From: an uncultured Clostridia bacterium
Lineage (GTDB): Bacteria; Bacillota; Clostridia; UMGS1883
DNA: 42,467 bases
Direction of reading: 5' to 3'
Assembly (NCBI GenBank): GCA_947630975.1
Contig: CANRJP010000011.1
Location: 1-42,467 of the forward strand
The translations under genes were made by a program, and so were the position numbers. A model generated the notes under the pieces. That model ran no database searches and was not told the origin of the DNA. It saw nothing but the letters and a program-made list of their open reading frames with translations. This document shows positions 1-6,518 of the stretch, piece by piece; position 1 is the first letter of the stretch, and each line of letters begins with the position of its first letter.

Positions 1-85
1 AAGTGTGGTAACTCAATTATACCATACCTTTGGTTGAATTTCTCATCTTTTTGGTTCATATCATTTTACTACATACAAATTCAAC

Positions 86-113
86 AAAAAAGGGCCGGCT
101 CCGGCCGGGCCCT
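86..113 (-). terminator. Rho-independent terminator after the interrupted gene
   Basis: On the minus strand a GC-rich stem (GGGCC/GGCCC-type arms around a short loop at 92-112) is followed by six T residues. It lies just downstream of the stop codon at 121-123, so it would end the transcript of the split cysteine-rich gene. Bases 1-85 to its left are AT-rich and I see no gene in them. Confidence 0.7.
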
Positions 114-120
114 CATAGGG

Positions 121-558
121 TTATTTACAGCAGCACCCATTATTGTTATCGTCGGGATTAAAGCAATCCTGCTGGGGCGGGAAAAACTCGTCGATGGGGA
201 AGCTTATCTTCTCGAAAAGATCGCAGGGATCGTCAGGTGTAGAAGCGCTCACACACTCCTTTTCAGGAATGCAGAAGTCATAAGCGGGGATGAGAAGCTG
301 AACGTTACGCTCAAGCTTGATAATGGTAAAGAGACCAAGGGAAACGTAGACCCTTCTCTGCTGATCCCGACCGCAGATAAAGCGGTCGTCAAACACTCTC
401 CTTACGCAGTCAGGAATATTGCCCAAATCGACGGCATCGTCGTCGGCGTATTTGCAGCAACACTCGCCAACGTCGGAGAGTTTGGCGCCAAGACAGATTG
501 GGTCAACGACCTCTGTCGGTGTCACGGAGAATAGCGTTAGCCAGTTCAAATATTTCAT
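121..558 (-). CDS. 3' half of an interrupted conserved clostridial Cys-rich protein gene
   Basis: This frame encodes the C-terminal half of a conserved clostridial protein of unknown function. Family-like sequence starts at the shared core near 514 (residues VVDPICLGAKL) and runs to a Cys-rich tail ending in NNNGCCCK. Other features are a CCCK cluster near residue 35 and the segments RRVYVSLGLFTIIKLERNVQLLIPAYDFCIPEKECVS-like in style. The ATG at 558 lies inside the recombinase gene and has no good ribosome-binding site, so residues upstream of about 514 are probably not native. The matching N-terminal half lies at 2858-3303, and the 2.35-kb element between them carries a serine recombinase. 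Joining the halves at the ACCTCT core gives a continuous 277-residue protein. Cysteine richness makes a spore-coat or surface role conceivable, but that is inference. Confidence 0.75.
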   Translation of the reverse strand: MKYLNWLTLFSVTPTEVVDPICLGAKLSDVGECCCKYADDDAVDLGNIPDCVRRVFDDRFICGRDQQRRVYVSLGLFTIIKLERNVQLLIPAYDFCIPEKECVSASTPDDPCDLFEKISFPIDEFFPPQQDCFNPDDNNNGCCCK

Positions 559-1348
559 CGCTCACGATTCTAAGCTCGGGCCGAATGTGTATAAAACGCT
601 CATTTTCGGGGACTTCGCGGCGCGTGCCGGAGATGAAGTCAGCCGTTACGGTCTTATGATTGATTAGTTTCCCTATATAAATGGGATTGCGTATTATTCG
701 TCCGACCGTTTTGGCGCTCCATCTGCCGCCCAGCTTTGTTTGTACGTTTTCCGCGTTAAATTTATCGGCTATGGCCGTAAGAGAAAGTCCGTTTTCGGTG
801 TAAAGTAAAAAGACTTTACGGATATTGTAACCCTCATATTGGTTTACAATCATTGTAAAGTTATCTACCTTGTCATATCCGTAAATCAGGTTTGGCACCC
901 TGCCTTTGCGTGCGGTTTCGGTTTTACCGAAAATCACACGTTTGCTTAAGTTCTCGCTTTCCTGTTGCGCCAAGGCGGCGTATATTGTAAGTATAAACTC
1001 CGAGTCGGTAAAAATTGACGAATTTGTGCCAAGAAAGCGGACGTCTATCCCAACAGCCTTAAGTCTGCGTATTCCCGTAAGAAAATCGCAGGTATTTCGG
1101 GCAAAGCGGCTCACGTCCTTTACCGCCAAAATATCAAACTCTCCCCTCTCCCCTTCCTCTATCATGTTCAGAAAACCCGCCCTGTTCCTCATCTGTTTGC
1201 CGCTGATGCCTTCGTCACTATATATGCGGACAAGCCGAAAATTATTCTCTCTCGCGTACTCCGCGTAGTAGCTTCGCTGATTTTCAAGAGACAGCTTTTG
1301 CTCCTCCTTATCGGTGGAAACTCTGCAATATGCGGCAAGTCGCAGCAA
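503..1348 (-). CDS. Compact serine recombinase of the element
   Basis: A site-specific serine recombinase of 281 residues. The N-terminal resolvase/invertase catalytic domain (about 1-140) shows AYCRVSTD with the nucleophilic Ser, YSDEGISG, and VKDVSRFARN. A recombinase domain follows (about 145-260), with IIRNPIYIGK as a typical motif. Large serine recombinases are usually 450-550 residues and carry a C-terminal zinc ribbon and coiled coil. Both are absent here. The start is taken as TTG at 1348, about 9 nt after a GGGAGGTG ribosome-binding site. The upstream GTG at 1357 would overlap that site. The last codons and the TGA stop lie in the attachment core and the flanking host gene, so the protein's C-terminus is written by the integration junction. 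It is the likely enzyme for integration and excision of the 509-2863 element. Confidence 0.88.
   Translation of the reverse strand: MLRLAAYCRVSTDKEEQKLSLENQRSYYAEYARENNFRLVRIYSDEGISGKQMRNRAGFLNMIEEGERGEFDILAVKDVSRFARNTCDFLTGIRRLKAVGIDVRFLGTNSSIFTDSEFILTIYAALAQQESENLSKRVIFGKTETARKGRVPNLIYGYDKVDNFTMIVNQYEGYNIRKVFLLYTENGLSLTAIADKFNAENVQTKLGGRWSAKTVGRIIRNPIYIGKLINHKTVTADFISGTRREVPENERFIHIRPELRIVSDEIFELANAILRDTDRGR
509..525. repeat. Left attachment junction (core plus recombinase arm)
   Basis: The core ACCTCT (509-514) is shared with the right junction. It is followed, inside the element, by GTGTCAC at 519-525. The right junction has GTGACAC inside the element, which is the exact reverse complement. 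In an excised circle the two 7-bp arms would flank a 12-bp centre whose midpoint falls on the TC dinucleotide of the shared core. This matches the dyad organisation of serine-recombinase attP sites. Confidence 0.65.
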
Positions 1349-1374
1349 ATAATACACCTCCCGCGTTTATATAT

Positions 1375-1404
1375 GAAAAAAGGGCGGCTTTTATGCCGCC
1401 CCCT
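1375..1404 (-). terminator. Rho-independent terminator of the cargo operon
   Basis: On the minus strand GGGCGGC (1395-1401), a six-base loop and GCCGCCC (1382-1388) form a stem followed by a run of six T residues. It sits 22 bases beyond the fRMsr stop and before the recombinase start. It should separate HAD-HMA-fRMsr transcription from the recombinase gene, which then needs its own promoter or read-through. Confidence 0.85.
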
Positions 1405-1425
1405 TAAAATGTTTAATCTGTATTT

Positions 1426-1884
1426 TTACATTATTTCAGCCTTACCCCAGATCTCGCCTATAGTTGCCGCGACAGGCTCAAGTCCGGCTCTGTCCTCGTC
1501 GGTAAAACGGTCGGTGACGGGGCTGTCAATGTCGAGTACGCCGACTGCCTCGCCGCCCGCAAAAATTGGCACAACAATTTCGCTGTTGCTGGCACAGTCA
1601 CAGGCTATATGGCCGGGGAATTGATGAACGTCAGGCACCACAAGCGTTTCGCCATTCTGAGCCGCCGTTCCGCAGACCCCTCGGCCGAGAGGGATAGTAA
1701 CACAGGCCGTCTTGCCCTGAAAAGGCCCCAGTAACAGCTTGTCCACTTTGCGGTAATAGAAGCCTACCCAGTTGATTCCCTCGAGATATTCATTTAGCAG
1801 CGCCGAGGCGTTACTGAGATTAGTCACCAGACTGTCGTCCGGCGACAGCAGCGATTTCATTTTTTTATTGAGCTCCGTGTACAT
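1426..1884 (-). CDS. Free methionine-(R)-sulfoxide reductase (GAF domain)
   Basis: A 152-residue GAF-fold protein of the fRMsr family, which reduces free L-methionine-(R)-sulfoxide in the cytoplasm using a Cys relay. The family Cys pattern is visible: TACVTIPLGRGVCGTAA near residues 77-93, then HIACDCASNSEIVVPI near 110-125. The closing VLDIDSP motif is also present. The length is typical. Its ATG overlaps the stop of the upstream HMA gene by one base (TAATG), so the two are translationally coupled. It is cargo of the recombinase element. A separate MsrA for protein-bound Met-S-sulfoxide is encoded at 11191-11715. Confidence 0.88.
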   Translation of the reverse strand: MYTELNKKMKSLLSPDDSLVTNLSNASALLNEYLEGINWVGFYYRKVDKLLLGPFQGKTACVTIPLGRGVCGTAAQNGETLVVPDVHQFPGHIACDCASNSEIVVPIFAGGEAVGVLDIDSPVTDRFTDEDRAGLEPVAATIGEIWGKAEIM

Positions 1885-2117
1885 TATTTGTCAAAAAGCC
1901 CCTTTTTCTCCGCAATTCCCGTCACCTGAAAACCGGTGGCGGCCACCGCCTCGTTGAGAACGGCGTCGCTTACGTCGCCGGACAGGCTGACCGTGGCGGT
2001 TTTTTTGCCCAAATCGACCTTGGTGGAGCTTACCCCCGCGACGGCGGAAAGCGCTTTTTCAACGCTTGCCTTGCAGTGTTCGCAATGCATTCCTTCAACT
2101 GTAAGAATTTTTTTCAT
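1884..2117 (-). CDS. HMA-domain (CopZ-like) heavy-metal-binding protein
   Basis: A 77-residue single heavy-metal-associated domain. The GMHCEHC motif near residues 9-15 supplies the two Cys ligands that bind Cu(I) or a similar soft metal. The family acts as a cytosolic metal chaperone for CopA-type P-type ATPases. No copA or csoR lies nearby, so the partner must be elsewhere or the protein has another role. The gene starts 1 base after the HAD stop codon and overlaps the next gene by one base, which marks a compact three-gene cargo operon inside the recombinase element. Confidence 0.87.
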   Translation of the reverse strand: MKKILTVEGMHCEHCKASVEKALSAVAGVSSTKVDLGKKTATVSLSGDVSDAVLNEAVAATGFQVTGIAEKKGLFDK

Positions 2118-2118
2118 A

Positions 2119-2814
2119 TCAATCTACTCCTTTATTATTCAAAAATTTAATTATATCCTTTAATTCGGTTATACGCCAAGGCTCGTCCTCTCCTTCGCCG
2201 TTCCTGTCCAGCCAAAAGGAGGTAAAACCCAGCGCCCTTGCACCGTCGGCCTCGAGCTTGCAGTCGTCCGCATACAGGCTTTCCTCCGCCGTAACTCCCT
2301 GCGCGTCAAGGGCGGCGTTGTATATGATCGGACTGGGCTTACCGGTGCCCACAAGTGAGCTGGCGGTAAATGAGCTAAAATACTTTGAAATACCCAAGCT
2401 GTCCAGCGTAAGCTTCAACGACGGCGAGGTATCGCTGATAACACCCATTTTGTACCCTTTGCCGTAAAAATATTCAAGGACTTCAACGGTTTCGTCAAAC
2501 AGTCTGCGGTCGTTATTGCACCACAGCTCCGAATGCAGCAGGTCAGCCCGCTCTTCAACCCTTTCCGTAACTCCCTCGCCTATGAGCAGTTGGCGGTAAT
2601 AGCGCCGGAAGAACTCCCGTTCGTCGTCGACGTTCCTGTACCATGGGCTTTTTCCTTCACCGGCCAGTTCAAACAGGGACATCATTTTGGCGTAGTCCAG
2701 CTCAAAGGGTCTGCCGCTCCAGCCGGAGATTATTTCGTCACGCCACTTCTCTTTTTCGGGGTCGTAGTAGGTTAGTGTCCCATCGCGGTCAAAGAATATC
2801 GCTTTATATCGCAT
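2119..2814 (-). CDS. HAD-superfamily hydrolase (phosphoglycolate phosphatase-like)
   Basis: A 231-residue haloacid-dehalogenase-type phosphohydrolase. Motif I is FFDRDGTL at residues 6-13 with the nucleophilic Asp and the acid/base Asp. Motif II lies in GVISDTS, and a motif IV acidic segment appears as SLYADDCKLEADGARALGF. A helical cap lies between them. The start is ATG 2814 with GGAGG at 2821-2825. The reading frame is open upstream, with no stop between it and the N-terminal half of the interrupted gene. A 394-residue read-through fusion from 3303 is therefore possible in the integrated state. The substrate is not evident. It is the first cargo gene of the recombinase element. Confidence 0.85.
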   Translation of the reverse strand: MRYKAIFFDRDGTLTYYDPEKEKWRDEIISGWSGRPFELDYAKMMSLFELAGEGKSPWYRNVDDEREFFRRYYRQLLIGEGVTERVEERADLLHSELWCNNDRRLFDETVEVLEYFYGKGYKMGVISDTSPSLKLTLDSLGISKYFSSFTASSLVGTGKPSPIIYNAALDAQGVTAEESLYADDCKLEADGARALGFTSFWLDRNGEGEDEPWRITELKDIIKFLNNKGVD

Positions 2815-2848
2815 TTTATACCTCCGTTTAACGATAAATGATACTTTT

Positions 2849-2863
2849 GTGACACTCACCTCT
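2849..2863. repeat. Right attachment junction (core plus recombinase arm)
   Basis: GTGACAC at 2849-2855 lies inside the element, then TC, then the shared core ACCTCT at 2858-2863. It is the inverted partner of the GTGTCAC arm at 519-525. To the right of the core the host gene continues toward its N-terminus. Confidence 0.65.
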
Positions 2864-3303
2864 ACTACTGCCTTGGGCATGTTCGTTTTCTGCCAAAGCT
2901 GAGGATCGAAGCTGTCCTCCTTATACTTTGAGGTGAAAATCTTCGCGCTTCCCTCGCTGCCGAAGAGCACGACCTTCTTATTGAAGGAGGCCAGGCCTTC
3001 AACGGTCACTGGGCGGGAAACTCCTGTGTATACCTCAAGTGTCAGACGGAAAAAGTATGTCAAATCAACGGTGTAATAGCCGCGGTTGAAGGTGAGGGGC
3101 TCGACGTTGGGGAAAACCCAGATTACTTCGGCCTTGCGGCACTTCACGTCAATGGCCCGGTCAATGACTTCCTGACCGGTCTCGGTGAGAAAGACCCTCA
3201 GACATTCAATGCACTCCTTGCTGCGGCAGCTGTCATATATCTGATCCGTCTGGATGCAGACTTTTTCATTGCAGCCGAAGGAGCCGGAAATCTTTTCCTC
3301 CAT
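2858..3303 (-). CDS. 5' half of an interrupted conserved clostridial Cys-rich protein gene
   Basis: This encodes about 149 residues, the N-terminal half of the split protein. It begins MEEKISGSFGCNEKVCIQTD and has a conserved central segment (CRKAEVIWVFPNVEPLTFNRGYYTVDLTYFF). It contains GSEGSAKIFTSKY and reaches the break at NMPKAVVEV. The start at 3303 has a good GGAGG site. After the core the frame runs on through element DNA directly into the HAD gene without a stop. The C-terminal half is at 121-514. This family is known to me only as a conserved hypothetical of Clostridia, and I assign no function. A sigma-A-like and a sigma-K-like promoter both lie upstream. Confidence 0.78.
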
Positions 3304-3354
3304 GTAACAATCCTCCTATATAATCTTTGGCCGGCCTGAGCCGAACCACAGTAC

Positions 3355-3380
3355 ATATTATGAGGACTGTTGAAATTTGT
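3355..3380 (-). promoter_or_regulatory. Possible sigma-K-type promoter of the interrupted gene
   Basis: On the minus strand AC, a 16-base spacer and CATAATAT fit the AC-N16-CATANNNT pattern of the late mother-cell sporulation sigma factor. It lies about 52 bases upstream of the ATG at 3303. The pattern is short and could occur by chance. It would fit a coat-protein role for the split gene. Confidence 0.3.
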
Positions 3381-3394
3381 TACATTTCGCTCCT

Positions 3395-3423
3395 ATTATA
3401 ACATGTCACGCTGGATTTTTCAA
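3395..3423 (-). promoter_or_regulatory. Sigma-A promoter of the interrupted gene
   Basis: TTGAAA (3418-3423), a 17-base spacer and TATAAT (3395-3400) on the minus strand. It would give a leader of about 85 nt to the ATG at 3303. In the integrated state it would also transcribe the HAD-HMA-fRMsr cargo. Confidence 0.65.
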
Positions 3424-3464
3424 GTATGGACTTAAAAGTAAGTCGGTATATTTTTTGTAAGTGC

Positions 3465-4181
3465 CTATATTACCATGCCGCCGTTGGGGCTTATCACCTG
3501 ACCGGTGATATATTCTCCCCCGTCCCCGGCCAGAAAAGCCGCCGTTTTTGCCACCGATTCAGGCGCCCCGACGGCGCCGAGAGGTATTTCCTCCCTCAAA
3601 GCGGCTATGTCGTCGGCGGAAAGGTGTGCGTTCATAGGAGTGTCTATAACGCCCGGAGCGATACAGTTTACCCTTATGCCCGAAGGGCCAAGCTCCTTGG
3701 CGAGAGCCTTGGTAAAGCCTATCACACCGGCCTTTGCGGCGCTGTAATGCACCTCGCATGAGGCTCCGATCTGTCCCCACATGGAGGACACGTTTATTAT
3801 TGAGCCGCTCTTTTGGTTTATCATCTGCGGCAGTACGGCCTTACAGGTCAAAAAGCAGCTCTTGAGGTTGACGCTCATCATTTCGTCCCACTCGGCCTCG
3901 GTAATGTCGGTAAAAAGCCTTTGCCGCGCAATGCCCGCGTTGTTGATAAGCGTGTCTATTCTGCCGAAGCGCTTCACCGCAGCGTCAACGGCGGCGTTTA
4001 CGCTGTCGGCGTCGGTTACGTCGCAGTATAAGGCAAGACAGCCCGGTACGGCGTTTTTAAGGGCCTCGGCGGCCTTTTCTCCGGTCTTATAGGTGAAGGC
4101 CACATTGCAGCCCAGCGCGGCAAATTCCCGCACCATGGCCCCGCCTATGCCGCCGCTGCCGCCGGTAATAAATACTGTCAC
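3465..4181 (-). CDS. SDR-family oxidoreductase (FabG-like 3-oxoacyl-ACP reductase)
   Basis: A 238-residue classical short-chain dehydrogenase/reductase. It has the Rossmann glycine motif TGGSGGIGG near residues 6-14, NNAGIA, the catalytic Ser in NVSSMWG, the YSAAK Tyr/Lys pair, and the RVNCIAPGVIDTPM segment. The overall pattern resembles FabG, which reduces 3-oxoacyl-ACP with NADPH. However, no other fatty-acid genes are adjacent, so another carbonyl substrate is possible. The GTG at 4181 is chosen as start because an AAAGGGG site precedes it. The longer frame starts inside radA. It lies 4 bases beyond the radA stop and is probably the last gene of that operon. Confidence 0.85.
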   Translation of the reverse strand: MTVFITGGSGGIGGAMVREFAALGCNVAFTYKTGEKAAEALKNAVPGCLALYCDVTDADSVNAAVDAAVKRFGRIDTLINNAGIARQRLFTDITEAEWDEMMSVNLKSCFLTCKAVLPQMINQKSGSIINVSSMWGQIGASCEVHYSAAKAGVIGFTKALAKELGPSGIRVNCIAPGVIDTPMNAHLSADDIAALREEIPLGAVGAPESVAKTAAFLAGDGGEYITGQVISPNGGMVI

Positions 4182-4185
4182 ACCA

Positions 4186-5556
4186 TCACCCCTTTTGAAT
4201 GTAGGCCAGAACGTCGCCAAGATTCTTTACGGCCACAAGCTCAATGCTCGCTTTGTCGATAGCGCCCAGAGAATCAAAGGGCAGCATACAGCGCTTAAAG
4301 CCCATTTTCGCGATCTCCGCCACCCTGCGGGAGGCCTGAGTGACGGTGCGTATCTCACCGGTGAGGCCCACCTCGCCGAAAAAGGCCATGTCCTTGGGGA
4401 GCGGCACGTTCATGGCGCTGCTGGCTACCGCCGCCGCCACGGCCAAATCCGCCGCCGTCTCGTCCAGCTTTATGCCGCCGGTGACGTTGATATAGCTGTC
4501 CTGCATGGCGAGGTCAAGGTTTGTGCGCTTGTCCAGCACGGTTATTATAAGCGACGCCCGGTAAAAGTCAACCCCGGTAGCCATGCGCTTTGGGTTGGGA
4601 TAGACGCTCTTGGTTACAAGGGCCTGAATTTCCGCAAGGATCGGCCTTGTGCCCTCCACCGAGCAGACTATGGCCGAACCCGGCACATCTACCGGACGGC
4701 CGGAAAGTAGCATGAGCGAAGGGTTTGGCACGTCTATGAGACCCTTGTCAGACATCTCGAACACACCTATCTCGTTGGTGGAGCCGAAGCGGTTTTTTAC
4801 CGCCCGAACAACGCGGTAGCTCTGGTGCCGTTCGCCCTCGAAATAGAGGACGCAGTCCACCATGTGCTCCAGCACCCGAGGCCCGGCGATAGAGCCTTCT
4901 TTTGTTACGTGGCCCACAATGAAGAAGGTCACTCCGGTCTCTTTAGCCAGACGCATAAAGCTTAAAGTACACTCCCGCACCTGCGATACGCTGCCCGGAG
5001 CGGAGCTTATGTCCTCGGAAAATATGGTCTGTATAGAGTCAATGACCGCAAATTTCGGCTTTACATGCCGGACTGCGGAGAGGATATTCTCAAGGTCGGT
5101 CTCATTTGCCACGAGGATATTGTCGCTTGAAGCTCCCAGCCGGTCGGCCCGCAGTTTTATCTGCCGCTCCGACTCCTCGCCGGAAATATAGAGTACCTTT
5201 TCCTTCTGAGCCGCATAACGGCAGACCTGAAGAAGCAGAGTGGATTTTCCGATGCCAGGCTCGCCGCCGCAGAGTATGAGGGAGCCGTCCACTATTCCGC
5301 CGCCGAGAACCCGATCCAGTTCGTCGCTGCCGGAGGAGCTGCGCACCTCGACTTCGGTGGACACCGTGGACAGACTTTTGGGTACGACCGCCGTCCGTTT
5401 ATATACCTCTTTGCCCGGACTCCCGGCCCCCTCGCTGGTATTTTCAATTTTCTCCTCTACAAAGGTGTTCCACTGCCCGCAGCCGGGGCATTTGCCCAGC
5501 CATTTCGGATTTTCGGTGCCACACTCTTTGCAGACAAATACTGTTTTAGCTTTCAT
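4186..5556 (-). CDS. radA: DNA repair protein RadA (Sms)
   Basis: A 456-residue RadA, a RecA-like ATPase that promotes branch migration during recombinational repair and transformation. It has an N-terminal four-Cys zinc finger (CKECG...CPGCG, residues 8-28). A RecA core follows with Walker A GGEPGIGKST near residue 95 and the RadA signature KNRFGSTNEIGVFEM near 245. The C-terminal Lon-protease-like domain ends after GEVGLTGEIR. The ATG at 5556 is preferred because AAAGGAG precedes it by 6 bases. The in-frame ATG at 5580 lies inside the preceding gene. It is the middle gene of a membrane protein-radA-SDR operon. Confidence 0.96.
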   Translation of the reverse strand: MKAKTVFVCKECGTENPKWLGKCPGCGQWNTFVEEKIENTSEGAGSPGKEVYKRTAVVPKSLSTVSTEVEVRSSSGSDELDRVLGGGIVDGSLILCGGEPGIGKSTLLLQVCRYAAQKEKVLYISGEESERQIKLRADRLGASSDNILVANETDLENILSAVRHVKPKFAVIDSIQTIFSEDISSAPGSVSQVRECTLSFMRLAKETGVTFFIVGHVTKEGSIAGPRVLEHMVDCVLYFEGERHQSYRVVRAVKNRFGSTNEIGVFEMSDKGLIDVPNPSLMLLSGRPVDVPGSAIVCSVEGTRPILAEIQALVTKSVYPNPKRMATGVDFYRASLIITVLDKRTNLDLAMQDSYINVTGGIKLDETAADLAVAAAVASSAMNVPLPKDMAFFGEVGLTGEIRTVTQASRRVAEIAKMGFKRCMLPFDSLGAIDKASIELVAVKNLGDVLAYIQKG

Positions 5557-5566
5557 AATAACTCCT

Positions 5567-5848
5567 TTATCTGGGCTCAATACTCATGTCAATAATTATG
5601 CCGAGTATGCTTATAGCGCTCAAGCAGAGCAAAGACACGCGAATATATTTTACACCAAGATTATCCCAAATTTTGAATATGAGCGCTAATGACGCCAGTA
5701 TTACAAGTGCCGCCGTAAAGTACGGCGTAGCGCGGCCCACTCCGTCGGCGCAAAGTATCACGCCTGTAAATACGGCGATAACGAAAGCGGCACAGGACAT
5801 TACTGTTGTAAGACAGATTTTCAGCCCGGTAAGGAAATATTTTCTCAT
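5567..5848 (-). CDS. Small integral membrane protein, unknown function
   Basis: A 93-residue protein with three or so hydrophobic segments (roughly residues 8-28, 36-55 and 64-88) and a short polar C-terminus. The start ATG 5848 follows GGAGGGAGG. It is the first gene of the operon with radA, 10 bases upstream of it. I do not recognise the family. Confidence 0.65.
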   Translation of the reverse strand: MRKYFLTGLKICLTTVMSCAAFVIAVFTGVILCADGVGRATPYFTAALVILASLALIFKIWDNLGVKYIRVSLLCLSAISILGIIIDMSIEPR

Positions 5849-5875
5849 TTTGACCGCCTCCCTCCACATATAAAA

Positions 5876-5904
5876 ATTATAACACATAATAAAAATATTG
5901 TCAA
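5876..5904 (-). promoter_or_regulatory. Sigma-A promoter of the radA operon
   Basis: Perfect TTGACA (5899-5904), a 17-base spacer and TATAAT (5876-5881) on the minus strand, about 28 bases before the ATG of the membrane protein gene. It lies back to back with the plus-strand promoter at 5924-5952. Confidence 0.8.
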
Positions 5905-5923
5905 TATAAAACCCTCACAGCTC

Positions 5924-5952
5924 TTGACAAACACGGAAATATCATGTACAAT
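5924..5952 (+). promoter_or_regulatory. Sigma-A promoter of the export protein-metK operon
   Basis: TTGACA (5924-5929), a 17-base spacer and TACAAT (5947-5952). The expected transcription start, near 5958-5960, is only about 10 bases before the ATG at 5970 and coincides with an in-frame GTG at 5961. The first gene would therefore have almost no leader. Confidence 0.8.
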
Positions 5953-5969
5953 ATATAGCGGTGATTAAA

Positions 5970-6506
5970 ATGGTTGAAAGAATAAAAGACGCCGTCCACG
6001 GCTTTGCCGTAACGGTTGTGACAGCTTTGGGCTTCAGCGCCGCAGCGGCAAATTACTTTTACATATTCCTCATTTCCATGATACCCATTGTGGAGCTGCG
6101 CGGGGCAATTCCCGTGGCGAGGGCCCTTAATCTGGACTTCGTACCGGCTTTTCTGGTGTCGGTCATAGGCAATATGATTCCCGTCCCCTTTATTTTGCTT
6201 TTGATAACGCCCTTTTGCAATTTGCTGAAAAAGACAAGGCTCTTCGCCTGGTTCCCGCGCTGGCTGGACGCCAAGGTGGAAAAGAACCGCCACAAGGTGG
6301 AAAAATACGCCTTTTGGGGTCTGTTTGCCTTTGTAGCCATACCCTTCCCCGGCACGGGAGCGTGGACAGGCAGCCTGATAGCCAGCTTCTTGGATTTCGA
6401 CTTCAAAAAATCCCTTTTGGCGGTATTTCTTGGCGTATGTACCGCCGGGGTTATCATGACGGCAATTTCCTTTGGACTGTTTGACCTTATACTCGCTTTA
6501 TTTTGA
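5970..6506 (+). CDS. Small multidrug export-family membrane protein (Sm_multidrug_ex)
   Basis: A 178-residue polytopic membrane protein resembling the putative small multidrug export family (PF06695-type). It shows the conserved IPIVELRGAIPVA segment near residue 40 and the IPFPGTGAWTGSLIA segment near 125, with five or so hydrophobic helices. The transport substrate of this family is not established. The start is ATG 5970 or GTG 5961. Neither has a Shine-Dalgarno site, and the promoter just upstream implies a near-leaderless message. metK follows after 12 bases, so the two are cotranscribed. Confidence 0.82.
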   Translation: MVERIKDAVHGFAVTVVTALGFSAAAANYFYIFLISMIPIVELRGAIPVARALNLDFVPAFLVSVIGNMIPVPFILLLITPFCNLLKKTRLFAWFPRWLDAKVEKNRHKVEKYAFWGLFAFVAIPFPGTGAWTGSLIASFLDFDFKKSLLAVFLGVCTAGVIMTAISFGLFDLILALF

Positions 6507-6518
6507 GGAGGCATACTT

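Larger units (their letters stand above)
509..2863 (-). mobile_element. Serine-recombinase element interrupting a conserved gene
   Basis: The element is bounded by a 6-bp direct repeat, ACCTCT on the plus strand, at 509-514 and 2858-2863 (2349 bp from core to core). It contains four minus-strand genes: HAD hydrolase, HMA domain protein, fRMsr and a serine recombinase. Deleting one core plus the interior joins KAVVEV to VDPICLGAKL in frame and gives one 277-residue protein. That is the expected signature of an intragenic, precisely excisable element such as the sigK-skin type. All cargo is co-oriented with the split gene. Whether excision occurs, and whether it is developmentally programmed, cannot be seen from sequence alone. 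Confidence 0.8.

Noticed and set aside
503-1357. Start of the recombinase at GTG 1357
   Set aside because: That GTG overlaps the GGGAGGTG ribosome-binding site. TTG 1348 has proper spacing and gives the usual family N-terminus.
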